Of a stretch of 64,000 bases of DNA, positions 26,305 to 34,901 are shown piece by piece. Position 1 is the first letter of the stretch, and each line of letters opens with the position of its first letter. Origin of the DNA: Bradyrhizobium prioriisuperbiae (GTDB taxonomy: Bacteria; Pseudomonadota; Alphaproteobacteria; Rhizobiales; Xanthobacteraceae); assembly GCF_032397745.1 (NCBI RefSeq), contig NZ_CP135921.1, positions 868,001-932,000 of the forward strand. Reading direction: 5' to 3'. The notes beneath the pieces are model-generated. The model did not search any database and was not told the DNA's origin. It worked only from the letters and a program-made list of their open reading frames with translations. Made by a program: the position numbers and the translations under genes.

Positions 26305-28158
26305 ATGGGACCGCTCAGCTTCACACAGGCGCTTGCGATTACGCTTGGCGGCGCGCTCGCCGTCGGCACCATGGGCATTGGCTGGCGCGCCAGACTCTGG
26401 CGGCGGGCAAAACCCGCTCCCGTCGATGTTCTCGCCGGGCTTATCGATCTTCCACGCCGCTATCTCGTTCACGTCCACGGCGCGGTCATACGCACGCCGC
26501 GGGCCGCGCGCATGCATGTTCCGGTCGCATCTGGCTTCGTCCTGTTGATCGCTGGCTTCACGATTGCTTGGATTTCGGGAGATCTAGCAGCGGTCGTCGT
26601 CCTAACCGGCGCGATACTGCTCGCCGCAGGTAGCGCACTCGATCTATTGCGCCGCGCACAGGAGGCCGCGCATCTCACGCGGAACTGGTATGCTGCGTTT
26701 CCATGGTCGTTGCTCAGCCTGTCGCTCGCGGCCGCACTTGGCGCGATGGCAGATCTTTGGGGGTGGACTTATTCAATTCTTGAGGTCTTCCTCGCGATTC
26801 TGCTACTGTTGCCGGTCGTCCATCTGAGCTGGGGATTGGCAGCGGGACCGCTTCGTCACGCATTCGTCGGCACGCTTCATCTGATCTTCCATCCACGTCC
26901 CGAACGATTCACCCATCCCGCGCGCGGCGCCGCTCTCCATTCCATCGATATTGCGAACCCGAAACTCGGAGCGGCGGCTGCGCCGGATCTGGCGTGGAAT
27001 GCCGTCCTTGGCGTCGATGCTTGCGTTCAATGCGGAAAATGCGAGGCCGCCTGCCCGGCCCTCGCCGCCGGACAGCCGCTCAACCCAAAAGCATTGATTG
27101 CCGATCTCGCCGCTCAAGCATCGCTCGACTGGCAGCCTTATGCGGGCCGCCGGCACACTGAGGATGATCACCCTGTCGGCGTTATTCGCGATGAAACGCT
27201 GTGGTCCTGCACGACATGCCGCGCTTGCGTAGAAGCCTGCCCCATGCTGATCGAGCACGTCGATGCGGTCATCGACCTGCGGCGCTTCCGCGTGCTGGAG
27301 CAAGGCACGTTGCCTTCGCGTACGGATTCCGCGCTCACGGCGCTGCGCGAGACCGGCAATGCCGACAATTCCGATCCAAAGGATCGCGCGATCTGGACGG
27401 CAGGCCTCTCCATTAAGCGGCTCACGCCCGGTGAACAGGTGGATATCCTGCTGTGGCAAGGCGAAGGAGCCTTTCAGCCGCGTGGCCGGCGCGCCTTACG
27501 CGCGTTAGCCGAGGTACTCAGTGTCGCGCGCGTGTCTTTCGCGATCCTCGGCGAGGAAGAGATTGATTGCGGCGACCTCGCCCGCCGCGCCGGCGACGAG
27601 GCTTTGTTCATAGAAATGGCCTCACGTGTGATCGCGTTGTTAGCAGGTTATCGCTTCTGTCGAATCGTCACCGCCGATCCGCACGCTATGCATGCTTTGC
27701 GCAATGAATACCCCGCGTTGGGCGGCCATTGGCGCGTTCAGCATCATAGCGAGGTTCTGGCGGAACTCGTGGAGTGCGGCCTCCCCCTTCAGCAGCGCCC
27801 GCGCGTAGTAACGTATCATGATCCATGTTACCTGGCGCGCTACAATCGGCAGGCCACGGCGCCGCGCGCCGTTCTCACAGCGTTGGGTTTCCATCTTGAA
27901 GAGATGATGCAGCACGGAACGTCGGCGCGCTGTTGTGGCGGTGGCGGCGCGGCGCCGCTTGCCGATATCCCCGGCAGGACACGCATTCCGGATTTGCGCA
28001 TGGCCGATGCCGCGCAGACCAGAGCCGAAAGCGTCGCCGTCGCCTGTCCCGGATGCGCCGCCATGCTGTCCGGCGTCACGGGTATTCCGCTTGACGTCAA
28101 GGATATTGCGGAGTTCGTCGCGGAAGCCCTGTTCGCCGGTAAGGAGACGGCCGCGTGA
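26305..28158 (+). CDS. Iron-sulfur membrane-bound electron-transfer protein (DgcB-like, heterodisulfide-reductase related)
   Basis: A 617-residue protein. The first 230 residues have about five hydrophobic spans with a histidine-rich loop pattern. Two 4Fe-4S motifs follow: CVQCGKCEAACPA and CTTCRACVEACPM. The C-terminal half has CCG-type cysteine regions (TYHDPCYLARY, RCCGGGGAAPLADIPG, ACPGCAAML) like HdrB and glycolate oxidase subunits. It would move electrons from the demethylase or ETF to the quinone pool. ATG 26305 was chosen because the first span starts there and it lies three bases after the stop codon of the previous gene. The next gene overlaps by four bases. Confidence 0.87.
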   Translation: MGPLSFTQALAITLGGALAVGTMGIGWRARLWRRAKPAPVDVLAGLIDLPRRYLVHVHGAVIRTPRAARMHVPVASGFVLLIAGFTIAWISGDLAAVVVLTGAILLAAGSALDLLRRAQEAAHLTRNWYAAFPWSLLSLSLAAALGAMADLWGWTYSILEVFLAILLLLPVVHLSWGLAAGPLRHAFVGTLHLIFHPRPERFTHPARGAALHSIDIANPKLGAAAAPDLAWNAVLGVDACVQCGKCEAACPALAAGQPLNPKALIADLAAQASLDWQPYAGRRHTEDDHPVGVIRDETLWSCTTCRACVEACPMLIEHVDAVIDLRRFRVLEQGTLPSRTDSALTALRETGNADNSDPKDRAIWTAGLSIKRLTPGEQVDILLWQGEGAFQPRGRRALRALAEVLSVARVSFAILGEEEIDCGDLARRAGDEALFIEMASRVIALLAGYRFCRIVTADPHAMHALRNEYPALGGHWRVQHHSEVLAELVECGLPLQQRPRVVTYHDPCYLARYNRQATAPRAVLTALGFHLEEMMQHGTSARCCGGGGAAPLADIPGRTRIPDLRMADAAQTRAESVAVACPGCAAMLSGVTGIPLDVKDIAEFVAEALFAGKETAA

Positions 28159-29195
28159 GCAATCTCGAGCGGTGTGATCCACGCACACGCGTCATCTGGC
28201 GAACTGGGCCAGACAATCGCCTTCGCGGCGTGCTTCGCAAGGCCAAGCAGGTCGGTAAGCGCATCGTTGAACCGTTGATGGCAAGCCGCATGCGTCGGCC
28301 GAACGGGCCGACGGTGGTTGCAATCATCGAGTCGGCCGGCGGACGAATAGGGGAAATAGATCGACAACTGCTCGGCGCCGCCCGGCATCTCGCGGATCAG
28401 CATGCAGGTGGCGTTCTGGTTCCAGCGTGGGCGGACACCGGCAGCGATGCCCTCGCCGCTTCGGGCGCGGATTACGTGGTTCGCGTCGACTATCCAGTCG
28501 ACGGCTGCGAACGCGAAGCGATGTCACAGGCGCTCATCGCAATCGATAATCGCTACGCGCCGATGCGCCTGATGTTTTGTGACGCGATTGGCCGCTCGGG
28601 GGATGTCGGCCGCCGTTTCACCGCCCGGTCTAGAGCAACGACAACGACCCACCGTCCCGACGATGGAGCTGTTGGTAACGGAGCTGCGCCAGAAGCGAGA
28701 GTGGTGTTCTTCCAAGACGAAGGTTTTGCGCCGTGCGCGCCCGGCGCGGGTGTGGCGCTTGAGCGAATCTTGATCGACGGAACCATCACTCGTTACACCG
28801 GCACCACCGAGCGCGACCAGTTAGATCTCGTTCTGCCGGAAGCATCGTTCATTCTTTCGGCCGGCACCGGAGTAGAGGACTGGCATACATTCACTGCTCT
28901 CGCACGTGCATTGAGCGCGACGATTGGCGCGACACGTGCCATCTGCGACACTGGATTGCTTCCGCGTGATCGTCAGATCGGTGCATCCGGTCAGATTGTC
29001 AGCCCGGCGTGTTATATCGCGCTCGGAATCTCCGGCGCCCCCCAGCATGTCCAGGGCCTGCGCGACTGCGAGCAGGTCATCGCAGTCAACACCGACCTGC
29101 ACGCCGCCATGATAAAGAGGGCCGACCTCGCGATCATCGCCGACGTCCAAAAGGTCATGCCGGCCTTGCTGGACGCTTTGAGGCCACGAAAATGA
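28155..29195 (+). CDS. Electron transfer flavoprotein alpha subunit (EtfA/FixB family)
   Basis: A 346-residue FAD-binding subunit that shuttles electrons from the amine oxidase to the membrane. The C-terminal FAD domain has the family pattern ASGQIVSPACYIALGISGAPQHVQGLRDCEQVIAVNTDLHA and DLAIIADVQKVMPALLDAL. The N-terminal part has TVVAIIESAGGRIGEIDRQLL. The start codon is GTG, 28155-28157, overlapping the DgcB-like stop; AAGGAG lies upstream. It is likely to pair with the next gene. Confidence 0.9.
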   Translation: MSNLERCDPRTRVIWRTGPDNRLRGVLRKAKQVGKRIVEPLMASRMRRPNGPTVVAIIESAGGRIGEIDRQLLGAARHLADQHAGGVLVPAWADTGSDALAASGADYVVRVDYPVDGCEREAMSQALIAIDNRYAPMRLMFCDAIGRSGDVGRRFTARSRATTTTHRPDDGAVGNGAAPEARVVFFQDEGFAPCAPGAGVALERILIDGTITRYTGTTERDQLDLVLPEASFILSAGTGVEDWHTFTALARALSATIGATRAICDTGLLPRDRQIGASGQIVSPACYIALGISGAPQHVQGLRDCEQVIAVNTDLHAAMIKRADLAIIADVQKVMPALLDALRPRK

Positions 29196-29980
29196 CACTG
29201 CGTGTCGCCGTATTGCTGTCATGCGGATGCCATCCGCTCAGTGGACGCACCCGAGGCGCGGCGTTCGACAGGCGCGCACTTGAACTCGCATTGCGGCTGG
29301 GGGATGTGGCGGCGGTGCATGTCGGTCCGCAGCGGGAGGATCTGCGGTTCGACGATTATCTGGCCATGGGCTTACCATCCATCGACCATGTGGTGTTGGA
29401 CGAAGAATTCGACGTCGTCCCTGCCCTGATCGGGTGGCTTAGGGGGCGCGCGGTCGATCTGATCCTTGCCGGCATTCGCACCGAGACCGGCGAGCGCAGC
29501 GGAATCCTGCCTTATGTAGTGGCCCAAGCGCTGGCTTTGCCGGTCGTCGCCGACATCGCAGCCTGTCACGCAGAAGGCCGGACGCTCAACGTCGAACAGG
29601 CGGCACCTAGAGGCGGGCGGCGTCTACTCTGCTCGCCACTGCCTGCCATGGTCACAGTTGGCGAAGCGGGACCCGCACCTCGGTCAGGTAGCTTCCGACG
29701 CCGCAAAGTTGGAATAGTCAAGCCCGTCGAGCCGGACACCAGAACGACGTGGCGCTGCGCGCAACAATCTGACACCGCCACGCCGCCCCGGCAGTCGATC
29801 AAGACTTACCATCATGCACTCGCACGCCGACGCATCTCTGCGATCCGCGACCAGCCTGCATCAAATGGAAGGGTCGTCGTAAACCTCGGACCGGAAGCCG
29901 CGGCGTCCGAAATACTTTCGTTTCTACGAGAGCGGGATCTGCTCCCTTCGCTGTCATCTGAAAATGAGGAACCGAAATGA
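29192..29980 (+). CDS. Electron transfer flavoprotein beta subunit (EtfB/FixA family)
   Basis: A 262-residue subunit of ETF, the partner of the alpha subunit. Family patterns include LRFDDYLAMGLPSIDHVVLDEE, VDLILAGIRTETGERSGILPYVVAQALALPVVADI, and GGRRLLCSPLPAMVTV. The ATG overlaps the alpha stop codon (ATGA). The final 90 residues are basic and longer than usual and resemble the divergent ETF beta subunits of DgcAB-type clusters. The next gene again overlaps by four bases. Confidence 0.85.
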   Translation: MTLRVAVLLSCGCHPLSGRTRGAAFDRRALELALRLGDVAAVHVGPQREDLRFDDYLAMGLPSIDHVVLDEEFDVVPALIGWLRGRAVDLILAGIRTETGERSGILPYVVAQALALPVVADIAACHAEGRTLNVEQAAPRGGRRLLCSPLPAMVTVGEAGPAPRSGSFRRRKVGIVKPVEPDTRTTWRCAQQSDTATPPRQSIKTYHHALARRRISAIRDQPASNGRVVVNLGPEAAASEILSFLRERDLLPSLSSENEEPK

Positions 29981-30324
29981 CGATCGAGAGATACGATACA
30001 AATGCGCGTTACGCCCAACTCGTCGCGTACGGCGATACGCTGTATATCGCGGGTCAGATAGCCAACGATTACGATGGCGATATCCGACAGCAAACCGCCG
30101 AGGCGCTTGCCAAGATTGATGCTTTGCTCGCGAAAGGCGGGTCAGGCCGAACCAAACTTCTGATGTGCCAGGTATGGATCAGGGATTTCGCGGATTACGG
30201 CGGCTACAACGAGGTGTGGGAGAAGTGGTTGCCGCCCGGAAGCCAACCCGCTCGCGCATCCGTCGGCGCGACACTGCTCGATCCGCGGCTTCGAATCGAG
30301 ATCGCGGCTATCGCAAGCCGGTAA
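29977..30324 (+). CDS. RidA family protein, in the demethylase operon
   Basis: A 115-residue RidA protein, the usual length. Motifs: YAQLVAYGDTLYIAGQIAND, QQTAEALAKIDALLAKGG, QPARASVGATLLDPRLRIEIAAIA with the conserved arginine in the LRIEI strand. Known members deaminate 2-aminoacrylate-type imines or enamines. Placement directly after ETF, with an ATGA overlap, suggests that it handles an imine product of the demethylase or amine oxidation. Confidence 0.9.
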   Translation: MTIERYDTNARYAQLVAYGDTLYIAGQIANDYDGDIRQQTAEALAKIDALLAKGGSGRTKLLMCQVWIRDFADYGGYNEVWEKWLPPGSQPARASVGATLLDPRLRIEIAAIASR

Positions 30325-30333
30325 GGGTATACT

Positions 30334-30711
30334 ATGACCATAACATTAGCTCAGCTCTTGAGCGAGGCGCGCACACAAGTCCACGAAATCGAAATTGCTG
30401 AAGCCAAAAGTATGTTCGGCGCTCCCGGCGTCGTGGTTCTCGACGTTCGGGACTCGAAGGAACTCAACTCGGGTATGATTCCCGGAGCTCAGCATGCCCA
30501 ACGCGGGATGCTCGAATTTTATCTCGATCGCGAGTCCGACTTGTTTCTTCCGGCGTTACGGGACCAGACAGCTCTGGTGATGGTCTGCGGCAGCGGTGGG
30601 CGTGCCACGCTGGCCGCCAGGCTGGCCGCGGACATGGGGTGGCATGCCCTCGTCCTCAAAGGCGGTATGAAGGCTTGGCGCGCAGCGAACCAGGATTTGG
30701 TGTTCCCATGA
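30334..30711 (+). CDS. Rhodanese-like domain protein
   Basis: A 125-residue single rhodanese domain that could carry persulfide sulfur. GVVVLDVRDSKELNSGMIPGAQHAQRGMLEF is the CH2A-like region and VCGSGGRATLAARLAADMGW holds the catalytic-loop cysteine (near residue 86). It lies nine bases after the RidA gene and ends the operon. Its role here is unclear; it is not a normal part of dimethylglycine clusters. A 33-codon open stretch begins within its stop codon (30708) but runs into the IS element and is not a convincing gene. Confidence 0.85.
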   Translation: MTITLAQLLSEARTQVHEIEIAEAKSMFGAPGVVVLDVRDSKELNSGMIPGAQHAQRGMLEFYLDRESDLFLPALRDQTALVMVCGSGGRATLAARLAADMGWHALVLKGGMKAWRAANQDLVFP

Positions 30712-30807
30712 CCCCGAACGATAGGTCACGCCTCGAAGCGGAATTTTCGAACGCGCCATATGAATTCGCCAGATGCGCGCATCTGCGCAATCAAGACGGA
30801 CAGCCTA

Positions 30808-31987
30808 GTACCCGGAATCATAGCTGAGTGATACGCGATCCTCTGCGGAAGAAGGGGCTTCTCTTGCTAGTACCCACTTTCCCTGGGAAGTGAGTCATGA
30901 TTCAACATCGGGATGATACCCGAAGCAAGAGAAGTCCACCTTTCGAAGAAAGATCGCAAGGTGCTTGAAGAACGTTGCCGCTCACCGGTGACGTTGCAGC
31001 GCGATTTGAAGCGGGCACGGATCGTTCTTTTGGCCGCTGCCGGTCGTAGCGCCCGATCGATCGCGAAGGAGGTTGGAGTCCAGCCGCGGATTGTCAGCCT
31101 TTGGCGGCATCGCTATGCGGATCATGGTCTTGAAGGTCTGCAAAGCAAGCCCCTGCCGGGCAAGCAGCCGATCTATACCAAGGCCACCGACAAACGGATT
31201 CTAAAGTTGCTCGATAAGTCGCCTCCCGCGGGATACGCGCGCTGGACTGGGCCTCTGCTGGCAGGGGAACTTGGCGATGTCGACGTGCAATATGTCTGGC
31301 GGTTCTTGCGCAGCAACAAGATCGATCTGGCGGCTCGCAAGTCCTGGTGCGAGAGCAACGACCCGCAGTTTACGGCCAAAGCCGCCGACGTGGTTGGCCT
31401 CTATGTCGCCTCGCCCAAGAAGGCCATCGTCCTATGCGTGGACGAAAAGCCCTCGATCCAGGCGTTGGAACGAGCGCAAGGCTATCTGAAGCTGCCCAAT
31501 GGCCGCGCCTTGACCGGCCAGAGCCACGACTACAAGCGGCACGGCACGGCCACGCTGTTTGCAGCGCTGGAAGTCGCCACAGGGAAGATCCTTGCGACGC
31601 ATTCGAAACGACGTCGCCGGGTCGAGTTTCTCGACTTCATGGATCGCCTCACCGCAGCATTTCCGAACCGCCAGCTTCACGTCATTCTCGACAACCTCAG
31701 CACCCATAAGAAGAACGAGGAATGGCTCAAGGCACATCCCAATGTGAAGTTTCATTTCACGCCCACCAGTGCGTCCTGGCTCAATCAGGTCGAGGTGTGG
31801 TTTTCGATCTTACAGGGGCAGTCGTTGAGCGGCGCCTCATTCACAAGCCTCAAACAGCTCGAGCAGCACATCAATGCCTACATCAAGGCCTATAACGACA
31901 GAGCCGAGCCCTTCGTCTGGACCAAGAAAAAGGTCCGCCAGCGCCCCTTCAAAGGCCGACGTATCACCCAGCTATGATTCCGGGTAC
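30808..31987 (+). mobile_element. IS630-family insertion sequence, complete
   Basis: An approximately 1,180-base element with 28-base terminal inverted repeats, 30808-30835 and 31960-31987, matching at 27 of 28 positions (GTACCCGGAATCATAGCTG at each end). It is flanked by TA on both sides within CTAG, giving an original target CTAG and a TA duplication, as IS630-family members do. It lies in the convergent gap between the rhodanese gene and the PhzF gene and interrupts no clear gene. The single transposase frame is intact, so it may still move. Confidence 0.93.
30913..31977 (+). CDS. IS630-family transposase
   Basis: A 354-residue DDE transposase. The N-terminal helix-turn-helix domain has RSARSIAKEVGVQPRIVSLWRHRYADHGLEGL. 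The DDE triad is seen in LCVDEKPSIQ, VILDNLSTHK and LNQVEVWFSILQG. The right terminal repeat overlaps the last codons. No frameshift is needed, unlike many IS630 relatives that use two frames. Confidence 0.93.
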   Translation: MIPEAREVHLSKKDRKVLEERCRSPVTLQRDLKRARIVLLAAAGRSARSIAKEVGVQPRIVSLWRHRYADHGLEGLQSKPLPGKQPIYTKATDKRILKLLDKSPPAGYARWTGPLLAGELGDVDVQYVWRFLRSNKIDLAARKSWCESNDPQFTAKAADVVGLYVASPKKAIVLCVDEKPSIQALERAQGYLKLPNGRALTGQSHDYKRHGTATLFAALEVATGKILATHSKRRRRVEFLDFMDRLTAAFPNRQLHVILDNLSTHKKNEEWLKAHPNVKFHFTPTSASWLNQVEVWFSILQGQSLSGASFTSLKQLEQHINAYIKAYNDRAEPFVWTKKKVRQRPFKGRRITQL

Positions 31988-32000
31988 TAGATAGCCACCG

Positions 32001-32924
32001 CTAAGCCTCGACCTCGATTGTCCCCCTGCCGACGATTACGGCACTACCGCCCACCCGCACGGACGACAAGACTCCGTCTGCCAGATCGATTTCGAGGTCG
32101 ATCAGGCTGGGACGGCCCATATCAACACCCTGATGGATGCTCCAGCGCCAGCCGGCACCCGATGGCTTTTGATCATCGTTCAGGAATCCTGCGAGCGCGA
32201 CCGCGGCAGCACCGGTGGCGGGGTCTTCCGGGATACCCATCGCGGGAGCGAACATCCGTGCGTGCAGTTCGCCGAGGGTCACAAGGTAGACAGCGAGAAT
32301 ATGCGGCGCTGCGCTACCCTTGAAATGCGTCGCCCAGGTCGCGGTGTTGAACTGTAACCTGGATAGCGCGTCGCGCGAATGCAGCGGAATGATCGTGAAG
32401 GGAACACCGGCGGAGTAGGCACGCGTTTTGGTCTCAACTGCGAGATCCGCCTCCTGCAGCCCGAGAAGCTCAGCCTCGATCGCGACGCCCGGGCCCTCAC
32501 CTATCCTGGCTGGAATACGTGGGCTGGTCAAAACGGCACGGCGCACCCCGCCGCTTGCCGACAGGCGCACCGATACCGGGCCCACGCCTTCGCCGAGCAC
32601 AATGTCCGACGTAGAGACGTCGACCCGGCTGACGTTGCGCGCATGATTCAGCGCGCCAACCGCTTCGAGCACGAGTGCGGTCCCGATCGTGGGATGGCCG
32701 GCAAAAGGCAGCTCCGCGCCGGGCGTGAATATCCGGATCGAAAAGGAAAGATCGGCCGAGCCGGGAGGAAAAACGAACACGGTCTCGCTGAGGTTCAGCT
32801 CACGCGCGATCGCCTGCATGAGCTCCGTCGGCAGGTCGCGCATTTGCGGGAACACAGCGAGTTGATTGCCACCAAACCTTCGATCGGTGAACACGTCGGC
32901 AAGGACATACTCTAGCGACTTCAC
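32001..32924 (-). CDS. PhzF-family isomerase/epimerase-like protein
   Basis: A 307-residue diaminopimelate-epimerase-like fold. Motifs: VLADVFTDRRFGGNQLAVFP, ELNLSETVFVFPP with the family acidic residue, PFAGHPTIGTALVLE and EDPATGAAAVALAGFL. PhzF of phenazine synthesis performs an isomerisation, but most family members are of unknown role. GTG 32924 was chosen because GGAGAAG lies nine bases upstream; a TTG two codons earlier is possible. It is convergent with the IS and followed at 33014 by an ABC importer on the same strand. Confidence 0.85.
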   Translation of the reverse strand: MKSLEYVLADVFTDRRFGGNQLAVFPQMRDLPTELMQAIARELNLSETVFVFPPGSADLSFSIRIFTPGAELPFAGHPTIGTALVLEAVGALNHARNVSRVDVSTSDIVLGEGVGPVSVRLSASGGVRRAVLTSPRIPARIGEGPGVAIEAELLGLQEADLAVETKTRAYSAGVPFTIIPLHSRDALSRLQFNTATWATHFKGSAAPHILAVYLVTLGELHARMFAPAMGIPEDPATGAAAVALAGFLNDDQKPSGAGWRWSIHQGVDMGRPSLIDLEIDLADGVLSSVRVGGSAVIVGRGTIEVEA

Positions 32925-33013
32925 GATCAACTTCTCCAGACGAATGGCCCCAGTCAGCCATTCACAGCCAACCTCGATCCCGAATCAACAAATCGCCCCG
33001 AACAGGCAACCTT

Positions 33014-34036
33014 TCATGCACCTACCATACTTCCGTCGAACACGTCACCGAGGCTGAAACTCTTGTCAAGAATGCCATTTATCTTGAGAACAGCCTGAGT
33101 CGTGTCAAATTCTTCCGCCGTTACCTTGCCGCTCGCGGATACCGCCGGCTGGATTCGCTTGACCGAATCCAGGAGAACGGCGTCGCCTAGGCTCTCCAGT
33201 GTCGGCTTGAGCGACGCGACGATCGCTTCAGGTGTCGACTCGCGGATAAACTGCGATGCCTTCTTGTAAGCACCGACCGCGGCGGCGATGGTTGCACGGT
33301 TCGCCGCCAGATACTCCGGCGTCGCCCACAGGCCTTCCATCAGGAAGTTCGACAGCTTCGGATCATCGCCCTTGGCGTTGTTGATGAAGGAAATCGCCTT
33401 GCCTTCCCCGACGAGTTTCTCGCCGATCGGCATGGAAATGTACATGACGTCGATGGCGCCGTTGTCGAGCGCCGCGGCCAACGCGGGCGGCCCTCCGACC
33501 GCCACGACCTGGGCATCCTTGTCCGGATCGAGGCCAGCGGATACGAGGTTGAAGCGGGCAAGTTGCCAGGTCAGCGCGCCGGCGCGGGTGACGCCAATCT
33601 TCAGGCCCTTCAGCAGCTTTATCCTTTCCTTGAAAGTCATAGTTTCCGTGAGCCCGATTTTTTGCGCCGCGGCCTTGCTGATAGTCGCATTGACGATCGA
33701 TCTGTTGAGGAGGCCGAGAACGCAGACCAGCTTCTGGCCCTGCGCAAGCGCCGGCAGAATCTGTGCGCCGTCATTGACTGTCAGTTCGGCGCGGCCGCTA
33801 AGAACCAGCTGCACGTCAGGCCCGCCGCCACCGGCGTCGATGATCTGGGGGGCAAAGCCGGCTTCCCGGAAGTAGCCGTTCTGCTGGGCGATATAGCTCT
33901 GCATGTAAGCGAGCGAGGTGACCGCGTGGGTGATGCGCAGCGGCTTGCCCGCACCCTGCCCCAATACGATGGTCGGGCTGACGCCGGCCGAGAGAAGTGC
34001 CGCTCCAATTCCGGTGATGACCTCGCGACGCTGCAT
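33014..34036 (-). CDS. ABC transporter substrate-binding protein, NitT/TauT (SsuA/THI5-like) family
   Basis: A 340-residue periplasmic binding protein with a signal-type start MQRREVITGIGAALLSAGVSPTIVLG (a twin-arginine-like leader with basic pair). The mature part has LRITHAVTSLAYMQSYIAQQNGYFREAGFAPQIIDAGGGG and GRAELTVNDGAQILPALAQG, typical of the nitrate/sulfonate/taurine class. ATG 34036 has AGGAG nearby. Permease and ATPase follow upstream on the same strand (34071-35749), so the operon order is ATPase, permease, binding protein. Substrate unknown. Confidence 0.87.
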   Translation of the reverse strand: MQRREVITGIGAALLSAGVSPTIVLGQGAGKPLRITHAVTSLAYMQSYIAQQNGYFREAGFAPQIIDAGGGGPDVQLVLSGRAELTVNDGAQILPALAQGQKLVCVLGLLNRSIVNATISKAAAQKIGLTETMTFKERIKLLKGLKIGVTRAGALTWQLARFNLVSAGLDPDKDAQVVAVGGPPALAAALDNGAIDVMYISMPIGEKLVGEGKAISFINNAKGDDPKLSNFLMEGLWATPEYLAANRATIAAAVGAYKKASQFIRESTPEAIVASLKPTLESLGDAVLLDSVKRIQPAVSASGKVTAEEFDTTQAVLKINGILDKSFSLGDVFDGSMVGA

Positions 34037-34070
34037 GGCGCATACTCCTGCGTGGGTTGGACTCTGGTTG

Positions 34071-34901
34071 CTATTGGTTGGGCGCCACACCGTAGCGCGA
34101 GGCGGGCTGCCAGCGAAGCAACCGGCGCTCGGCGACGGCGAGCAAAGAATTCATCGCCACAACGATGAACATCATGACGATCAGCCCCGCCATCGTGCCC
34201 GTCGTGTTGTACAGGCTGGTCTCCATCTGGATTTTCCAGCCGAGACCGGCCGACGAGGCGACGAACTCGCCGATGATCGCGCCGATCAGCGCATAAGGAA
34301 TGGACAGCTTGATACCGAGAAAGATGTGCGGCATCGCCGCCGGCAGAACGACCTTCGCGAACAGATCCTTCTCGCTGGCGCCCATCACAAAGGCAAGATC
34401 GGTATACCTGCGTTCCACGCTCTTGATGCCGGCATAGGTGTTATAGAAGATCACGAAGAACACCAGCGTGAAGACCAGGATGATCTTCGGCAGCATGTCG
34501 ATGCCGAACCACACGACGAAAAGCGGGGCGAGCGCGACGCGCGGAATGCCGTTGATCGCGATCAAAAACGGGTCGAGCACATCTGCAACGAATTGGGTAC
34601 GGCTGAGGATAACGCCCGCGGTAAGCCCCAGCAGTGTGCCCATGGCAAATCCCGCAAGCATCGCACCGAACGTAAAAGACATCTGATAGAAGAAATCCCC
34701 GACCGTCATCCACTTCCAGATATAGGCCGCAATCAGCGACGGCTTCGAAACCCAGAACGCCGAAAACCATCGGCCGGATGCAAATTCCCAGGCTCCGAAA
34801 ATGAGTGCGACCAGCACGACGCGCGCAATGGCCACGTTGGCGCGATGGCTGAGCGCCCCGCGCTCCGATTTGGCTTCCAGATCGATCGTCTCGGTGCTCA
34901 T
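34071..34901 (-). CDS. ABC transporter permease, NitT/TauT family
   Basis: A 276-residue inner-membrane permease with six hydrophobic spans. Family features: VVLVALIFGAWEFASGRWF, FAMGTLLGLTAGVILSRTQFV, then the EAA loop region VMGASEKDLFAKVVLPAAMPHIFLGIKLSIPYALIGAIIGEFVASSAGLG. Its start codon overlaps the ATPase stop by one base, so translation is coupled. Confidence 0.9.
   Translation of the reverse strand: MSTETIDLEAKSERGALSHRANVAIARVVLVALIFGAWEFASGRWFSAFWVSKPSLIAAYIWKWMTVGDFFYQMSFTFGAMLAGFAMGTLLGLTAGVILSRTQFVADVLDPFLIAINGIPRVALAPLFVVWFGIDMLPKIILVFTLVFFVIFYNTYAGIKSVERRYTDLAFVMGASEKDLFAKVVLPAAMPHIFLGIKLSIPYALIGAIIGEFVASSAGLGWKIQMETSLYNTTGTMAGLIVMMFIVVAMNSLLAVAERRLLRWQPASRYGVAPNQ

Noticed and set aside
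30708..30829. A short frame starting within the rhodanese stop codon (ATGA)
   Set aside because: About 34-39 codons, and it ends just inside the IS element. Without the IS it would stop almost at once. No family pattern.
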